Assembly: GCA_037447655.1 (NCBI GenBank)
Contig: JBBHKE010001730.1
Location: forward strand, 1 to 44,997
From: Zygnema cylindricum
Taxonomy: Eukaryota; Streptophyta; Zygnematophyceae; Zygnematales; Zygnemataceae
DNA: 44,997 nucleotides
Reading direction: 5' to 3'
The stretch's first letter is position 1. The number at the start of each line of letters is the position of its first letter. This document shows positions 42,810 through 44,997 of this stretch, piece by piece. Position numbers and translations under genes: made by a program. The notes beneath the pieces are model-generated. The model worked only from the letters and a program-made list of their open reading frames with translations, was not told where the DNA came from and made no database searches.

Positions 42810-44345
42810 AGTTATAGGCCCATCCTCTAAGGTGCCCATATTCAACGTTTTTGGGTTCATTTATTGGGAAGCCATGATGAGAGGGGCTTTGTGTGAAAAA
42901 CGATACTGGGGTATCGTCAGTGGACAAGTGAAACGTCCACCTCACGGAACTCCACCAGGATTTCGAGGATTAAGGCTTTTTGCAGCAACGACTGCCTCAG
43001 CCAAGGAGGCAGATGATGGGGAAAGCACTGTGTCCAAAAAGGGGAAGGGGAAGTAGACACCTCTTACTCCTATTGCACCTATTGCCACGGCACCCAAAGC
43101 AGCGGTCGTGAAGACCGCGGAGAACGACACTCAAATGTGGGAAGACACAAATATGGTTGCGAATAACTTCATTCTAAGGCACCTCACTCAAGCTTTGCCA
43201 ACCTCTCACCTTCACAATTACAAGGCTGAGGATTTGTGGGTGAGTTTGGTGGAGATACATAGAGTTGGTACCTTTCATGAGCTTCAGTTGGCTGAGCAAA
43301 ATCTAACTAATTACACTTACAAAGGGGGAAAGATGTTAGACCACTGCAATGATCTCTCTTGTTTGTATATGGAGATGGACAGTGCCGAGTGGACACGTAG
43401 AATGAAGATGAAAGTTAACACTCTCATCATGAAGTTAACTTACGAGTACGCGAACATAGTGTATCGAGTACAGGAAATGACGGACAGTTCATGGAAGTGG
43501 AATACAGTGGTCCGGATGATACTTGTGCAGGAGAACAAGGTAGAGATTAGGAGAGGAGGAAAGAGCGTTCAAGCTCTAGCTGCCGGAGTGGACCGGTGGG
43601 GGAAAGACCTGAAGAAACCGAACAAAGGGGAAATAGATCAGGTTGGAGGACCAAGGCCCCCAAAGGGCCTTTGTCACTTTTGCAACAAGTCGGGACACTT
43701 CATAGCGGATTGTGTCAAGTTGTTGAAGTTGAGGCTCCAAGATAACCATATAGGGGGGTTCTTTCGGAGGGAAGAAAAATGCGCTTGTGGTCACAAAAGT
43801 GAAAGGAGATTGAGGACGAGCCCTCTAAAGAAGAGGATCGAGGACTCCTTCTTGACAAGAATTTGGAGGAGAAGGAGATTCTTCGAAAACAAAAGTGTGC
43901 CCTCGGAGCCATTCGGGAAGCGCCACAAGAAGGATGCATCATCGACTCGGGTGCATCCATGCATATGTGTCGTGACAAGCATTTTTTTACCACCCTAAGA
44001 AAGGTTCCCACAGTTCAGATTGAGTATGGGGATAGGAGAGTAGTTACCAACGATCTAGTGGGCTCGGTAGATCTAAAAGTCTTAGTGGAGAGTAAGACTT
44101 ATATACTCACCTTCTTAGATGTACTTTACATTCCTCGGATGAGTAAAAATCTTGTCTCTACGTCTATATTAGATGACAAAGAGTTTGATACCTTCACAAG
44201 AAAGGGAGTCTTTACAACCAAGTATGGGGATGAGGTCTACATCACGGCAAATAAGGGTAGCCAAGGAATGTTTAGGCTTAACGTGAGTAATGAAAAGAAG
44301 AATGCTTACTATGTTGGTGTTCCAAAGTTGATGATTTGGCATAAG
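42790..44345 (+). pseudogene. gag and protease of truncated Copia E
   Basis: MEDTELQVIGPSSKVPIF starts in the LTR. A single in-frame TAG (43054) interrupts gag. After it, gag runs open to 43998: NFILRHLTQALPTSHLHNYKAEDLW, MLDHCNDLSCLYMEMD, NIVYRVQEM, and an intact knuckle CHFCNKSGHFIADC (about 43675-43720). A frameshift in the G-run near 43756 moves to the frame with IIDSGASMHM (Asp codon 43944). The frame ends at WHK (44345), where unrelated DNA begins. It has the best-preserved gag of the family here. Confidence 0.9.
42810..42824 (+). promoter_or_regulatory. Degenerate primer-binding site of E
   Basis: AGTTATAGGCCCATC matches the internal initiator-tRNA complement at 12 of 15 positions, in the same place as in H and C. 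Confidence 0.6.
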
Positions 44346-44997
44346 TGAAATTCTATGGGCTCCATTGCCCACAGAATTCGCAGATCCAAAAGAAGCTAAT
44401 CTAGATAGTGCCGACTCCAAGTTGATATAAACCCAAATAAATGATCCCTTGACAATAAGAACCCCAATATACCTTCACCCCTGTGAAAAGAAGACCTTCT
44501 GTGTGCTCAGTTCCACCACAAAATGCAAAGCTTCAATATGTGTTTTGGACAATATTCCCCACTTTGACTTTCCCACTGAATAAGTGCCACCCTGGCACGC
44601 AAAGACTCTGACTGACTACACCCTTGTGTAGCTTGGACTCCCCTGAGTCCGCAGCAAAAAGAATCACTGAATTTGCTCACCCGAGCATTAAGTTATGGCT
44701 GGTCAAAGATGACCTTTATAGTTACAAGCTCTCTTAGAGAGAGAGGTACCTAAATATTACTAAGTCTCGGTCTGCCTACTCACGGCTACCTACTATTAAA
44801 CCCTAGTCCAATAGGAACACTATAAAGTACAAGAAGGTACAATGGGCGATGTACTTATTGTACAACCATTGTACGACAAGGTCTACAAGGTGACACTTGT
44901 CATATCGGAAGCCATGGTTCCTCCTCCCATCTTCTCCGGTATCAAATAATGTGGCGCCACGTAGCACCGCGTGACGCTATATCCGTATGCCGCCAAA
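44346..44997 (-). mobile_element. Diverged Copia LTR fragment, minus strand
   Basis: From about 44510 to the window end, the minus strand resembles the C-type LTR: a GGGTGG.ACTTATT segment, the TAATGCTCGGGTGAGC block (about 44680), a GGACTC..GGGAGTCC stem, five GTAC cores (44828-44876), and a TGACA..TGTCA block (about 44890). The U5 end is degraded and lacks the inner ATG. The interval 44346-44509 next to the broken E is unassigned. Confidence 0.5.

Noticed and set aside
12602-44997. A host defence, biosynthetic or other novel gene system
   Set aside because: All recognisable protein motifs in the window belong to Ty1/copia gag-pol; no other enzyme or cluster could be supported.

Overview
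This window looks like repeat-dense nuclear DNA of a plant. The evidence is stacked Ty1/copia LTR retrotransposons, small terminal-inverted-repeat (TIR) DNA transposons, plant-style cis motifs (ACACGTGGC G-boxes, GTAC cores) in the LTRs, and two assembly gaps of 10 N. I found no intact host gene, rRNA, true tRNA gene, CRISPR array or operon. Every recognisable coding region is a decayed retrotransposon gag or pol. The species cannot be named from the sequence.

Positions 1-12591 are mostly small DNA transposons. Two hAT-like elements (764-1717 and 2257-3007) are separated by a TA-target MITE (1718-2256). A hAT-like MITE family called M1 here has copies at 3654-4444, 5305-5939 and 8967-9601. 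The first copy is split by a second hAT-like element (3936-4416) with a perfect 8-bp target duplication. A second TA-target MITE lies at 4781-5281 and a Harbinger-like element at 11257-12066. A 1574-bp block (5305-6878) recurs almost unchanged at 8967-10540. Its left edge is exactly the M1 terminus.

Positions 12602-24411 hold nested Copia debris: an L2-family RNase H end, LTR and following leader/gag (14221-15590); a minus-strand Copia 3' end (15591-17240), interrupted by a different Copia (F, 17241-19437) with a canonical initiator-tRNA primer site and two zinc knuckles; a gag-only fragment (G, 20929-22009); and a second L2 LTR containing a 1.3-kb inverted-repeat element.

Positions 24412-44345 are dominated by one Copia family, with elements H (24412-30739, full length), B2 (31435-35118, truncated), C (35378-41693, full length, target duplication AGGGG) and E (41775-44345, truncated). 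Each full element reads LTR, gag, protease, integrase, reverse transcriptase, RNase H, LTR. All carry stops and frameshifts. Two features of the family stand out. The primer-binding site after the LTR matches the anticodon stem-loop of initiator tRNA-Met, not its 3' end. The gag start codon lies inside the LTR, so the primer site is part of the gag reading frame. The LTRs also share an ABRE-like G-box, a dense GTAC cluster, an inverted CCAAT box, a TATA box and an antisense tRNA-like module. H lies inside a decayed L2 element. C lies inside a purine microsatellite that separates the B2 and E LTRs.
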